DNA of 64,000 nt from Saccharibacillus sp. O23 (GTDB lineage: Bacteria > Bacillota > Bacilli > Paenibacillales > Paenibacillaceae): positions 62,001 through 126,000 of the forward strand of contig NZ_NJDE01000008.1 in NCBI RefSeq assembly GCF_002205895.1, in the 5' to 3' direction. How positions within the stretch are numbered: position 1 is the stretch's first letter; the number at the start of each line of letters is the position of its first letter. Shown here piece after piece: positions 24,183-33,507 of this stretch. The notes beneath the pieces are model-generated. The model was not told the DNA's origin, searched no databases, and worked only from the letters and a program-made list of their open reading frames with translations. A program made the position numbers and the translations under genes.

Positions 24183-26225
24183 TCAATGCCCGAAATTCTC
24201 TTCCTCCGGCACGTCGTTCTCCAAGTAGCGGATAAACTGCCGCAGGCGGCTGGCGAGTTCGCGGGAGATCTCGCCTTTCTCGAACAGGCGCTGTACATGG
24301 TCGCGCTGCTCTTGAATAGCGGCGAGGCGCTCTTGCATGCGGTGCTCGCGCTCTTCGCGTTCTTCCGGCGTTTCTTCGCCGAGCAGACCGTAGCTCACTT
24401 GGGCGAGGCGGCTGATCATCTGGTTGTAGCCGTCGATCAGACGCTTCGCTTCGACGCGGTTCTCGTCGGTAGTCCGCTTCTCGATCGCTTCGATCGCGGC
24501 CTGCGCCATGCGGGTCTTCGCCGTCTGCATGGTGCAGAGCGCTTTCTTATCGGCCAGATCGCCGCGCCGACCGCGGGCGAACAAAGCGGCGGCGAAGCGG
24601 CCGATATCGGCGGCCGGCGTCACGACCCGCGCTTCCAGACGGCCCGGGATGCTTTCTTCGATCCGCGTCAGATGCTCGAAGATCGGGGTCGCTTTCTCTT
24701 GATCCAGCTCTCCGTCCTGCACCAAGCGGCCCAATTCGCGGCGCTGCGCCCGAATGCCCGCGTACATCAGATCCGCTTCGCGGCTGGCCGCTTCCGGATC
24801 GGCCGCGTAAGAGTTCGTGGCTTCTTCCACGCGCTGCAAATACTTGGTGAAATCTTGAATATCGGCGGCAGCCACGCCGGAGCGCCCCTCGGCCAGATCG
24901 TCTTGGCCGATCCGCTGCGCGATCGCGCTCAATATGCGGCGCTTAAGCGGCTGTTCGGCCTGCGGCGCTTCGGCCGGTTCTTTCTCGGTAAGCAGAGGCA
25001 GCACGATGCTTGCCATAAGCAGCGTGAACAAGATGACCCCGGCTGCCAAGAACAGGATCAGGTTCCGCTCGGGGAACGCCGTTCCGCCTTCCAAGACGAG
25101 CGGAATCGAGAAAGCGCCGGCAAGCGTAACGGCTCCGCGTACGCCGGACAACGCTGTCTGCACGGAAGCTTTGAACAGCGGACGGCCGGTCCGTCCGCTG
25201 CCGCTTTTGCGGCTGGCGAAGAACCAATAGACATAGATCCAAGCGAAACGCAGCAGGATCAGGCCCAGCGAGATCCAAGTTACGTGCCAGAGCGCCATCC
25301 AACTGCTGACGGCCGGATCTTCGAAGATCGCCCCCAATACTTCCGGCAGCTGCAGGCCGAGCAGCACGAATACCAGACCGTTCAAAACGTACAAGAAGAC
25401 GGCCCAAGTGCTGCTGGAGACGACCTGCAGTTTGACGCGGGTCGATTCGGCCCGGTCGCGTTCGATCGCATGCACGACGCCGCCGGATACGGCGGCCAAG
25501 ATGCCCGACAATCCCAGATGCTCGGCGACCAGATAGACGATGAACGGCGTGACCAATTGAATCAAGACGTGCAGCGTCTCGTCTTCCATTCCGAAGCGGC
25601 GCAGGAACACGCGAATCCGGATAATGACGAACGCGAGCACGGCTCCGATCATCAGACCGCCGATCGCGATCAGCAGGAAACTGAACGAGGCTTGGTAGAT
25701 CGAGAACGCGCCGGTGACGGCCGCGGCGATCGCGAATTTGAACGCGACCAGACCGGAAGCGTCGTTCATCAGCGCTTCGCCTTCAAGCAGGCGCATGATG
25801 TCTTTCGGCAGCTTGATCCGTCCGGCCAGCGAGCCGACCGCGACGGCATCCGTCGGCGACAGAATCGCGGCCAACGCGAACGCGGCGGCCAGCGGAATCG
25901 TCGGAATGACCCAGTGGATCAGGTAGCCGAAGATGACGACGGTCACGAAGACCAATCCCAGCGCCAGCAGCAGAATCGGCGCTCTCAGATTCCACAGCTC
26001 GTTGCGCGGCGTGATCCGTCCGTCGTTGAACAGAAGCGGAGCGATGAACAGCACGAGGAACAGTTCAGGTTCCAGCGGCACATGGATATGCGGCGGAAGC
26101 AGTTCGGCGGCGACGCCGAGGCCGATCTGAATAAGCGGCACGGGGACAAACGGGAGAAAGCGATTGATCACGTTCGAGATGCCGATGATCCCGAGCATGA
26201 CCAAGATGCTGATAAAAAGCTCCAT
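24183..26225 (-). CDS. Na+/H+ antiporter of the CPA1 family
   Basis: A 680-residue monovalent cation:proton antiporter. ATG 26225 follows AAAGGAG and gives a hydrophobic N-terminus (MELFISILVMLGIIGISNV). About twelve membrane helices carry the transport motif AAILSPTDAVAVGSL and the conserved LLEGEALMNDASGLVAF with the ND pair. A helical cytoplasmic tail of roughly 270 residues, Glu/Arg rich, follows. Members exchange Na+ or K+ for H+ in pH and salt homeostasis. The length is normal for the long-tailed bacterial NhaP/NhaK-like group. Confidence 0.93.
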   Translation of the reverse strand: MELFISILVMLGIIGISNVINRFLPFVPVPLIQIGLGVAAELLPPHIHVPLEPELFLVLFIAPLLFNDGRITPRNELWNLRAPILLLALGLVFVTVVIFGYLIHWVIPTIPLAAAFALAAILSPTDAVAVGSLAGRIKLPKDIMRLLEGEALMNDASGLVAFKFAIAAAVTGAFSIYQASFSFLLIAIGGLMIGAVLAFVIIRIRVFLRRFGMEDETLHVLIQLVTPFIVYLVAEHLGLSGILAAVSGGVVHAIERDRAESTRVKLQVVSSSTWAVFLYVLNGLVFVLLGLQLPEVLGAIFEDPAVSSWMALWHVTWISLGLILLRFAWIYVYWFFASRKSGSGRTGRPLFKASVQTALSGVRGAVTLAGAFSIPLVLEGGTAFPERNLILFLAAGVILFTLLMASIVLPLLTEKEPAEAPQAEQPLKRRILSAIAQRIGQDDLAEGRSGVAAADIQDFTKYLQRVEEATNSYAADPEAASREADLMYAGIRAQRRELGRLVQDGELDQEKATPIFEHLTRIEESIPGRLEARVVTPAADIGRFAAALFARGRRGDLADKKALCTMQTAKTRMAQAAIEAIEKRTTDENRVEAKRLIDGYNQMISRLAQVSYGLLGEETPEEREEREHRMQERLAAIQEQRDHVQRLFEKGEISRELASRLRQFIRYLENDVPEEENFGH

Positions 26226-26782
26226 AGGCTGTTCGCTCCTTTGATCGGATTGATGGAATTGAAACGTCGCTTGATCCGGCAGCCGGTGCGAGCGACGTCG
26301 GAAAATATTTCGTCGAGGCGTGCAAAAAAAGCATACGCGGGTCGTCTCCGTTAGCGGCAAACGATCTATAGTCCGAAGCTCGGCCGTCATCGTCCATCGC
26401 GTCGAGCTCCTTCCTGCTCTAACGGAACGAGATGACGCTTAGACGAGAAAAAGCCGATTTCTCCGGCTTTCGGCTCTCTTTTGTACGGCTAACGGATCTG
26501 TATTCCGTTAGCCGCAAAAAAGGAGGCGAAACCGGTCGCTAACGGAATGACATTCCGTTAGCGACCCGACAAGACGCAAAACGAAGCCGAAACGCCTTTT
26601 TGCTGTGTTAGATTGCGTCAGGCGAGCGACTCTACGGCTGCGCTCGGCTTCCTTTGCGTTTCATTCAGTCGGGCTCGGACAGGATCACGCTTCCCGTTCA
26701 GGTTAGATCCGCACAGGCTGGTTCCGTCGGAAGCGACTGCTTTCTGATCAGATCCGTTCAGATCGGTTGCCCTTCAAGTTCC
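26226..26782. other. Intergenic region between antiporter and MocR regulator
   Basis: No gene is supported. It holds repeat cluster B (26419-26565) and presumably the antiporter promoter between 26230 and 26420. The last 200 bases before the regulator's stop show nothing recognisable. Confidence 0.5.
26419..26565. repeat. Intergenic repeat cluster B (CTAACGG motif)
   Basis: Three copies of a ~24-27-bp motif: CTAACGGAACGAGATGACGC plus TTAG (26419-26442), GGCTAACGGA/TTCCGTTAGCC (26487-26513) and a 31-bp palindrome GTCGCTAACGGAATG/CATTCCGTTAGCGAC around one base (26535-26565). CTAACGG starts are 70 and 50 bp apart. The same motif forms cluster C at 44.7 kb. Confidence 0.8.
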
Positions 26783-28138
26783 CTATTTCGGCAGCCTCCC
26801 CGCCGCTCTCGCCAATTCTTCGGCCACGGCCGCGACGCCGACCGGAATCTCGTCTTCGCGCGCGCCCGACACGTTCAGCTTGAGCATCGGTTCGACGCGG
26901 AAACCGTTCAGATAATGGCTTTTGGCATTCTCCACGTGGACGCCTCGGCGGCGCAGCCGTTCGATTACCGAAGGCAGCGCGGAAGCGGCAGCCGGCAGCA
27001 GATGGGTATGGATGCCCCCGGCCGCCGGCGGCGGACCGTCGAAAGCGCCCGGATACGCATCGCGAGCCGCGCGAAGCGATTCGACCAGCAGTTCCGAACG
27101 TCTCAGATAGCACCCGCGGATCTTCTCGCGATGCCGATCGAACATGCCGCTTTTCAGATACAGTTCGAGAGCGGCCTGCGACAGCATCGAACTGTCTATG
27201 TCCAGCAGTTTCTTGTAGCGACCGAACGATTCGGACAGCTCCCGAGGCAGCACCGCTACGCCGACCCGAAGACCGGGGAACAGAATTTTCGAGTAGCTCT
27301 TCAAATAGATCGTGCGGCCTTCGCGATCGTACGCATGCAGAGGATCGGACTTGGAGTCGCGTTCCAGATCGGCCATATAGTCGTCTTCGACCAAGTAGAC
27401 GCCGTAACGGGAAGCCAGCTTCACGATGTCTTCTTTCTGCCGTCTCGTATACGATCCGCCCAGCGGATTATGGAAACGCGGCGTCGTATAGAACAACTTG
27501 ATCCCGCCGCCGCGAAAAATCCGTTCCAGCTCGTCCAGATCGATGCCGTCCGCGCCCCGCCGGATGCCGACCGTCGGAATCTGGTGCGCTTCCAGATAGG
27601 CCAGAAACAGAGGATAAGTCGGCTGCTCGACGAGCACCGTGCGGCTGCCGCTCGGAAAAGGCATCCCCGCCAGCAGCGTCAACGCCTGCTGAACGCCGGA
27701 AGTGATAAAAATATTCTCCGGCTCGGCAAACACCTGATAACCCGCCAGATGGCGCTGCATCTCCCGGATCAGCGAAGGCAGGCCCTGCGGCGTGCCGTAG
27801 ATGAACAGATCGTTGCGGTACGTGTCGATCGCTTTATTGAGGCACTGCTGAAAATCGCGGTACGGAAAAATATCCGGGTCCGGCGCGGAATGCACGAAAT
27901 CGATCATCCGGCGCGGTTTCGGTTCTTCTTCGGCGCGGCCGAGCACGTAATAGCCGCTTTTGGCCGAAGCGTAAATCAGATGCGACCGTTCCAGTTCGGC
28001 CAGCGCGCGGATGACGGTGCTTTTGCTGCACGTATACTGCTCGGACAACGTGCGGATGGAAGGAATCTTGTCCCCTTCCTTGAACGAGTCCGAGATCTGC
28101 TGTTCCAGCTCGTTCAGCAGCTCCATATATTTGTACAT
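26783..28138 (-). CDS. MocR-family regulator (GntR-type HTH fused to aminotransferase domain)
   Basis: A 451-residue transcription factor. An N-terminal winged helix (about 1-70: GDKIPSIRTLSEQYTCSKSTVIRALAELE) is joined to a fold-type I PLP domain with N224 (HNPLG), D252/D253 (VEDDYM) and the PLP lysine K284 in SYSKILFPGLR. Such proteins sense PLP or an amino-group ligand and control genes for vitamin B6, GABA, taurine or exporters. An 18-bp palindrome lies 20 bases ahead of its start, between it and the divergent EamA exporter, which is the likely target. Confidence 0.92.
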   Translation of the reverse strand: MYKYMELLNELEQQISDSFKEGDKIPSIRTLSEQYTCSKSTVIRALAELERSHLIYASAKSGYYVLGRAEEEPKPRRMIDFVHSAPDPDIFPYRDFQQCLNKAIDTYRNDLFIYGTPQGLPSLIREMQRHLAGYQVFAEPENIFITSGVQQALTLLAGMPFPSGSRTVLVEQPTYPLFLAYLEAHQIPTVGIRRGADGIDLDELERIFRGGGIKLFYTTPRFHNPLGGSYTRRQKEDIVKLASRYGVYLVEDDYMADLERDSKSDPLHAYDREGRTIYLKSYSKILFPGLRVGVAVLPRELSESFGRYKKLLDIDSSMLSQAALELYLKSGMFDRHREKIRGCYLRRSELLVESLRAARDAYPGAFDGPPPAAGGIHTHLLPAAASALPSVIERLRRRGVHVENAKSHYLNGFRVEPMLKLNVSGAREDEIPVGVAAVAEELARAAGRLPK

Positions 28139-28157
28139 CCGCGTTCTCTCCTCTCCA

Positions 28158-28175
28158 ATCTGTACCGGTACAGAT
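28158..28175. promoter_or_regulatory. Palindromic operator between MocR gene and exporter
   Basis: A perfect 18-bp palindrome atctgtaccggtacagat. Its place just upstream of the regulator start, in the divergent gap, fits autoregulation and control of the exporter. On the minus strand TACAAT (28192-28187) may be the -10 box. Confidence 0.75.
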
Positions 28176-28302
28176 CATCATTATGTCTATTGTAACATGA
28201 GGTTCCCGACTTTAGAATAAAAAATGCAGATGCGGCCGCATCCCTTATCAAGACTCGGTTGTCGAGTTCTTAATCATTCCGTTCGACCGGAGGTCATACC
28301 CT

Positions 28303-29316
28303 ATGATGAACACCCGCCATTCGGGCCGGGCTTATACGGCCGCGCTTACCAATGCGCTAATTATCGGTTTCTCGTTCTTATTCGTCAAAATCGCGCTGAA
28401 TACGGCCGATCCGCTCGATATTCTCGCTTACCGTTTCCTGTTCGCTTTCGTCGCCGCGACGCTGTTTGCTTTTCCGGGTCGCGAAGGTCTGCGAAATATT
28501 CGCGCCGGCGCAGCTCGAATGCTGCCGGTGACCGCTTTGTATCCGATCTCGTTCTTCGTGTTCCAGACGTTCGGCCTGCTCTACGCGTCTTCGGCCGAAG
28601 CCGGCATGATTCAAGGCGCGGTGCCGGTATTCACGCTGATTCTGGCGATTCTGCTGCTCGGCGAACGGGCTGGCCGGGCGCAGAAAGCTTTTACGCTGCT
28701 GTCGGTCGCCGGAGTCGTCTGCCTGTTCGCGGGACGCCAAGGAGCGGTGTTCTCCGCCAGCTTCGTCGGCATTCTGCTCGTGCTGTGCTCGGCGTTCTCG
28801 CAAGCGGGTTATAACGTGCTGGCCCGCAAGTTAAGCCGCAGCTACTCGCCGAAAGAATTGACTTATTATATGAATCTGCTCGGTTTTCTCTGCTTCGGGC
28901 TGATCGCCGTGATTCGCCATGCCGCAGCAGGAACGTTGGCGCAGCTTGCCGCTCCGCTGTCTTCGCCGTCGTTCTTGATCGCCGTTCTCTATCTGGGCGT
29001 GCTGTCTTCGCTGGTCACGTCGTATCTGTCCAACTACGCGCTGTCGCGGCTCGAAGCTTCGCGCGTCAGCATCTTCGGCAGTCTGTCCGCCGTCGTCGCC
29101 CTGTTCGCGGGCGCGCTGCTGCTCGGCGAACAGATTCCCGCCGCCGCGCTGCTGGGAGCCGCCGCGATTCTGGCCGGCGTGATCGGCGTCGCGTTGTCCG
29201 GACGCCGACGGCCGAATCCGGAAAAAACGGATCGAAGCGCTTCGGAGGAAGACGCCCTCCCTGTGCCCGCCGAACGCTCCGCTCCTGCTCTTTCTTCTTC
29301 GCCGCGCGGCGATTGA
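28303..29316 (+). CDS. EamA/DMT family exporter
   Basis: A 337-residue drug/metabolite transporter with ten predicted helices in two EamA repeats (about residues 12-145 and 153-298); motifs include GFSFLFVKIAL near the start and SRVSIFGSLSAVVALFAGALLLGE in the second repeat. A hydrophilic tail of about 40 residues follows. GGAGG lies 12 bases before ATG 28303. Divergence from a MocR regulator suggests export of an amino acid or amine. Confidence 0.88.
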   Translation: MMNTRHSGRAYTAALTNALIIGFSFLFVKIALNTADPLDILAYRFLFAFVAATLFAFPGREGLRNIRAGAARMLPVTALYPISFFVFQTFGLLYASSAEAGMIQGAVPVFTLILAILLLGERAGRAQKAFTLLSVAGVVCLFAGRQGAVFSASFVGILLVLCSAFSQAGYNVLARKLSRSYSPKELTYYMNLLGFLCFGLIAVIRHAAAGTLAQLAAPLSSPSFLIAVLYLGVLSSLVTSYLSNYALSRLEASRVSIFGSLSAVVALFAGALLLGEQIPAAALLGAAAILAGVIGVALSGRRRPNPEKTDRSASEEDALPVPAERSAPALSSSPRGD

Positions 29317-29363
29317 AGAACTCCGGCAGACCGTCCGAGCGATGCGCGGATTCGAAATCGACA

Positions 29364-29412
29364 AAAAACCGTACGCGCGCCGCAAAACGGCGTCGTACGG
29401 TTTTCTTTTTTT
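29364..29412. terminator. Bidirectional terminator
   Basis: AAAACCGTACG (29364-29374) pairs with CGTACGGTTTT (29393-29403), with an inner CGCC/GGCG, and T-tracts arise on both strands. It separates convergent exporter and cation-efflux genes. Confidence 0.85.
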
Positions 29413-29496
29413 GTCCGTAAATCAGGCCGGATCCCCGACAAGCCTTCCGTTCTTCCGGATCGGCTTGCCTGCTGAGGACTCGGCGCGTGAAGCTCC

Positions 29497-30459
29497 TTAC
29501 TCCGGCAGATCGGTTCCGCCCGAGCCGCCGATGCTGACGGCAGCTTCGTTCTTGTCCGCTTCCGGCGCGCCCGGATACCACGGGTTCAAATGGATCATGA
29601 CTTCGCTGACGTTCGGATGCAGCGCCAGAATCGCTTTCTTGATCTTGCGGATGACGTCATGCCCCTGCTGGATCGTCATCTGCGCGTCCACGCCGACCCG
29701 CAGGTCGATGATGATGTATTGACCGTGCTCGCGCGCCCGAATCCGGTCGATCCGTTTGACTTCGCCGACGCCGCGCACGATATTTTCGAGCGCCGCCAGT
29801 TCTTCCGTGCCGATCGCTTTTTCCATCAGGATATCGATCGATTCGCGCGCCATATCGGCCGCCAGCTTCAAGACCAATACCGCGACGATAATGCCGGCGA
29901 CCGGATCGGCGTAACCGAGAATCGGCAGACCGGCCCAATCGCCGAACAAGCCCAATCCGATCCCGATGACCGCCGCGCCCGACGCGTACACGTCCGCCAG
30001 ATGATCCTGCGCCGTGGCGATCAGCCCCTTGCTGTTCGCCAGTCTTCCGATCCGGATCGTGTAGAGATAGAGCAGCAGTTTCCAGATCAGCGAGACGGCC
30101 GCCGCCACCCAAGCGATGATATGCGCGGCCGGGATCGGCTCGAACAACGCCACGACGGAATGATAACCGACATACAGCGCGGCCAACAGCAGAATCGTCG
30201 CCACCACGCTCGCGCCGATAACCTCCGCTTTGCCGTGCCCGTACGGATGGTCTTCGTCCGGCGGCCGGCTGGAGATGCGCATCGAACCGAGCGCCGCCGC
30301 GGACGCGATAACGTCCCCCGCGTTATGGACGCCGTCGGCGATCAGGACCGGACTTTTAAACAGCAGCCCTACGACGACCTTCAGAATAGTGAGCAGCACG
30401 TTGCTGATCAGACTGATCCAAGCCGCGACGATCGATTGGCTTTTCGCTTGTTCCATCAT
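29497..30459 (-). CDS. Cation diffusion facilitator (CDF) metal transporter
   Basis: A 320-residue CDF-family efflux protein, with six helices in the first ~200 residues and a ferredoxin-like cytoplasmic domain after about residue 210. The metal site is visible as D42, H45 and D49 (ADGVHNAGD) with a second half-site in DHLADVYAS; the DHPYGHGK loop is also conserved. CDF proteins exchange Zn2+, Mn2+, Fe2+ or Co2+ for protons. The DxxHxxxD variant at the first half-site differs from the HxxxD of ZitB types and fits the Mn/Fe-type branch; this is tentative. Confidence 0.92.
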   Translation of the reverse strand: MMEQAKSQSIVAAWISLISNVLLTILKVVVGLLFKSPVLIADGVHNAGDVIASAAALGSMRISSRPPDEDHPYGHGKAEVIGASVVATILLLAALYVGYHSVVALFEPIPAAHIIAWVAAAVSLIWKLLLYLYTIRIGRLANSKGLIATAQDHLADVYASGAAVIGIGLGLFGDWAGLPILGYADPVAGIIVAVLVLKLAADMARESIDILMEKAIGTEELAALENIVRGVGEVKRIDRIRAREHGQYIIIDLRVGVDAQMTIQQGHDVIRKIKKAILALHPNVSEVMIHLNPWYPGAPEADKNEAAVSIGGSGGTDLPE

Positions 30460-30691
30460 TTCTTCCCTCCGTCATTTTTCTTGCCCCCAGGAAACAAAAA
30501 AAGCCCGATCGGCCCTCACCGCTCGAACTTCCGCAAAAAAACGCGATATTCGGTTGTTCCGTTTACGCTGGTCATAAGCCCGCTCCGAACCGAATGGATT
30601 TTTACGGCCCGCTTTCCCGCGAACCGCCAAGATTGTTCATTATACCCGACCTCGAGCGATTTGGGAACTCTTTTCTTGCTCTTTTCGATCC
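30460..30691. other. Non-coding gap between CDF transporter and FadR-type regulator
   Basis: Divergent intergenic region. Apart from the promoter at 30692-30720 I see no gene, repeat or clear RNA structure in it. Confidence 0.4.
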
Positions 30692-30720
30692 TTTACAAGA
30701 TCGGGCGAAGCTTTTATACT
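30692..30720 (+). promoter_or_regulatory. Sigma-A promoter of the FadR-type regulator/MFS operon
   Basis: TTTACA (30692-30697), 17-base spacer, TATACT (30715-30720), 47 bases before the start codon. Confidence 0.75.
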
Positions 30721-30767
30721 GGGACAAGCGAAAGAACCAATCATCCTACCTTTAGAAAGGAGCGCCC

Positions 30768-31475
30768 ATGTTCGAAAAGTTGGAAAAACAAACGCTGTCC
30801 GGCCGCGTCTACACGCAGCTTCAACGTCTGATCACCGGCGGCGAATGGAAGATCGGCAGCCGGATTCCGCGCGAAGCCGATCTGATGGAACAGCTCGGCG
30901 TCAGCCGCAATACGCTGCGCGAAGCGATCCGCGGGCTGGTTCAAGTCGGTCTGCTGGAGACGCGGCAGGGCGACGGCACGTTCGTGACCGCCAGCAGCGA
31001 ACTCAGCGCCATCTTGAATAAACGCATGAGCCGCTCTTCCGTCATCGAAGCGCTCGAACTTCAGCACGCGCTCGATCGGGAAGCCGCCGCTCTGGCCTGC
31101 CTTAGGCGCACGGACGAAGAGTTGGAGCGGATGGAACATTATTCGAAGCTCTGCCGGGAAACGCTGGACGGTCCCGATCACGACGCCTACAAAGACGCGG
31201 ACTGGAATCTGCACGTGACCATCATGAAAGCTTCGCGCAATCGACTGCTGCTCGATCTGTACGAGAGCCTGTTCGAGAAATTGCAGATCTCGATCTTGTT
31301 CAACCGCTTTATCCCGGGCACCCGTTACGATGTCGGGCATCCCGCGCTGATCTCGGCGATCCGCGACCGGGACCCCGAACGCGCCATGCAGGCGGTCGAC
31401 GATTACATCATGCATTTCAAAGCGCCGCATTTAGAAGCGGACGATCCCGCGAATTCACCCAGAAACGGAGAGTAA
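30768..31475 (+). CDS. FadR/GntR-family transcriptional regulator
   Basis: A 235-residue regulator: winged helix at about 10-75 (WKIGSRIPREADLMEQLGVS, RNTLREAIRGLVQVGLLETR, QGDGTFV) and an all-helical FCD ligand domain whose metal/acid-binding residues are suggested by D and H in KDADWNLHVTIMKASRN and RYDVGHPALISAI. FadR-type proteins respond to organic acids. AAAGGAG precedes ATG 30768. Seven bases separate it from the MFS gene, which is probably its target in the same operon. Confidence 0.9.
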   Translation: MFEKLEKQTLSGRVYTQLQRLITGGEWKIGSRIPREADLMEQLGVSRNTLREAIRGLVQVGLLETRQGDGTFVTASSELSAILNKRMSRSSVIEALELQHALDREAAALACLRRTDEELERMEHYSKLCRETLDGPDHDAYKDADWNLHVTIMKASRNRLLLDLYESLFEKLQISILFNRFIPGTRYDVGHPALISAIRDRDPERAMQAVDDYIMHFKAPHLEADDPANSPRNGE

Positions 31476-31482
31476 CCCGATC

Positions 31483-32694
31483 ATGAAAAGAACCGAAATC
31501 CCGCGTACGGAAGAAGCTTCGAACGCGGTCTACTATACGCTGCTCGCCGGCATCCTGCTGGTTGCGGCCAATCTGCGTACCCATATCACCTCGCTCAGTC
31601 CGATCATCGACGCCATTCGGGATGCGCTGTCGCTGTCGAATACGACGGCTGGCTTCCTGACCACGCTGCCGCTGCTCGCCTTCGCCCTGCTGTCGCCGTT
31701 CATCTCGAAATGGGCCCGGCAGTACGGCGCGGAACGCCTGATCTTCGTCTCGCTTCTCTTGATCGTTATCGGCAGCTTGTTCCGCCCGTTCGGCGGCATC
31801 GCCTCGCTGATGGCCGGAACGTTCTTGATCGGCTTGGCCGTCGCCGTATTCAACGTGCTGCTGCCGAGCATCATCAAGAAGGAATTCCCGCATCGCATCG
31901 GCGTCATGACCGGCCTGTATTCGATCATGATGGGGATCTTCGCTTCGATCGCCGCCGCGATCAGCGTCCCGGTCTCGAATACGGGGCTCGGCTGGCGCGG
32001 CGCGCTGCTGATCTGGACGATCCTGTCGGCGATCGGCCTGCTCGTCTGGCTGCCGCAGCTTCGCCGCAACACGCGCGCCGCCGCTTCGAACGCGCCGGAC
32101 GTGCCGAAGCGCAGCATCTGGCGCTCGCCGCTGGCTTGGCTGATCACGGTCAATATGGGCATGCAATCTTCGCTGTATTACATCATGGTCGCTTGGCTGC
32201 CGAACATGATGCAGGCGCAGCATCTCGATCCCGCGGTCGCCGGTTACATGCTGTCGCTGTTCCAGATGTTGATGATCCCGATCAACTTCATCGCGCCGAT
32301 CGTCGCGGCCAAGATGAAAGACCAACGTTCGCTCATTATCATGACCACGGTCAGCTACGTGCTCGGCATCTTCGGCTTCCTGCTGGCGAACGGCTCGCTG
32401 CCGATCATCATTCTGGCGATCGTGTTCTTCAGCCTCTCCGGCGGATTCTCGTTCAGCTTGATCATGATGTTCTTCTCGCTGCGCACGCAGAGCGCGGCCG
32501 AAGCCGCGGACATCTCGGGCATGGCCCAATCGGTCGGTTATCTGCTCGCCGGCTGCGGCCCGCTCGCGTACGGCGCGCTGCATGACGCGACCGGCGGTTG
32601 GAACGTGCCGTATTACGTCATGTTGGGCATCGTCGCCGTCTATCTCCTGACCGGTCTCGGCGCGGGACGCGGCGGACGGTTCGTGCACGACTAA
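31483..32694 (+). CDS. MFS transporter of the CynX/NimT type
   Basis: A 403-residue major facilitator with twelve predicted helices. The opening LLVAANLRTHITSLSPIIDAI and the central NVLLPSIIKKEFPHRIGVMTGLY match the CynX/NimT (cyanate, 2-nitroimidazole) subfamily. The substrate is unknown. It shares an operon with the FadR-type regulator and is followed by a strong terminator. Confidence 0.9.
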   Translation: MKRTEIPRTEEASNAVYYTLLAGILLVAANLRTHITSLSPIIDAIRDALSLSNTTAGFLTTLPLLAFALLSPFISKWARQYGAERLIFVSLLLIVIGSLFRPFGGIASLMAGTFLIGLAVAVFNVLLPSIIKKEFPHRIGVMTGLYSIMMGIFASIAAAISVPVSNTGLGWRGALLIWTILSAIGLLVWLPQLRRNTRAAASNAPDVPKRSIWRSPLAWLITVNMGMQSSLYYIMVAWLPNMMQAQHLDPAVAGYMLSLFQMLMIPINFIAPIVAAKMKDQRSLIIMTTVSYVLGIFGFLLANGSLPIIILAIVFFSLSGGFSFSLIMMFFSLRTQSAAEAADISGMAQSVGYLLAGCGPLAYGALHDATGGWNVPYYVMLGIVAVYLLTGLGAGRGGRFVHD

Positions 32695-32729
32695 ACGGCG
32701 ATAGCCGGGAATCTCCCGATACGCACGGA

Positions 32730-32758
32730 AAAGGCTCTCCGCGAAGGAGAGCCTTTTT
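32730..32758. terminator. Bidirectional terminator
   Basis: An 11-bp stem AAAGGCTCTCC/GGAGAGCCTTT with loop GCGAA and T-tract, between the MFS gene and the convergent GNAT gene. Confidence 0.88.
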
Positions 32759-32878
32759 GCCGTGTTATAAGTTCGGATCAGCCACGGCGCCGACGCTCCG
32801 ATCCCGGCCGTTATTCGAACGGGCGGGCGTACAGCTTCGCATAAACGCCGACGCGGGCCGGCGGCTCGGCTGCAACGA

Positions 32879-33298
32879 TCATAGCATGCCGGACTGATTC
32901 CGATAATTCCTAAGAATCATTCCGCCGGCCGGACGCATGCCGATCTTGTTGTAGAATCCTTCCAGCTCCGCGTCGCACAGCAGATCGACCATATAATGAC
33001 CGTCCAAAATTTCCAACATGCGGCGGATCAATTCCTGTCCGACGCCGTTGCCTTGATACATCGAGACGACTTCCAGCAGCGGAATATAAGCGCTCAAGAC
33101 GCCGTCGGACAGCGCGTTGATGAAGCCGACGACTTCGCCGCTGTCTTCGTCGACGGCCAGAACCACATGCGCGGAACCGCGCAGCATGCGCAGGAAAGTC
33201 GCGTAGCTCGGAGGATTCGGCCAGCCTTCGAAAAATCCTTCGGCAAAATCGGACTCTTGAATTCCGTTCAGGTCGGTGCGATAGCTGATATTCATCAT
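32879..33298 (-). CDS. GNAT acetyltransferase
   Basis: A short (139-residue) GNAT protein. GGAGG precedes two adjacent ATG codons (33298, 33295). The acetyl-CoA loop is MYQGNGVGQELIRRML near residue 80, preceded by the strand YIPLLEVVS and followed by ELEGFYNKIGMRPAGGM. It fits the small-molecule acetyltransferases with a conserved FYxKxGF-like end. The substrate is unknown. It is divergent from the Rrf2 gene. Confidence 0.88.
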   Translation of the reverse strand: MMNISYRTDLNGIQESDFAEGFFEGWPNPPSYATFLRMLRGSAHVVLAVDEDSGEVVGFINALSDGVLSAYIPLLEVVSMYQGNGVGQELIRRMLEILDGHYMVDLLCDAELEGFYNKIGMRPAGGMILRNYRNQSGML

Positions 33299-33397
33299 AA
33301 AAAGCCTCCGTATTCAATCTTGCCGGACATGGAATTCGCCATACCGACCGAATCGCGTTCTTGCGGCAGATTCTGCCGAAACTGCGCGAGATGAACA

Positions 33398-33426
33398 TTG
33401 ACGCCGCCCTCAAGCCTTGCGACAAT
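33398..33426 (+). promoter_or_regulatory. Promoter of the Rrf2-type regulator gene
   Basis: TTGACG (33398-33403), 17-base spacer, GACAAT (33421-33426). Confidence 0.6.
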
Positions 33427-33507
33427 GAAAGGAATCTACAACACCGGCCGAAGCGAATCGTCGTTCGCGGCTCGGCGGGCGATATTTTTCGATAAGGATG
33501 GTTAGCG

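Noticed and set aside
24147..26354. 735-codon plus-strand frame
   Set aside because: It mirrors the Na+/H+ antiporter, whose membrane helices and motifs are clear on the other strand.
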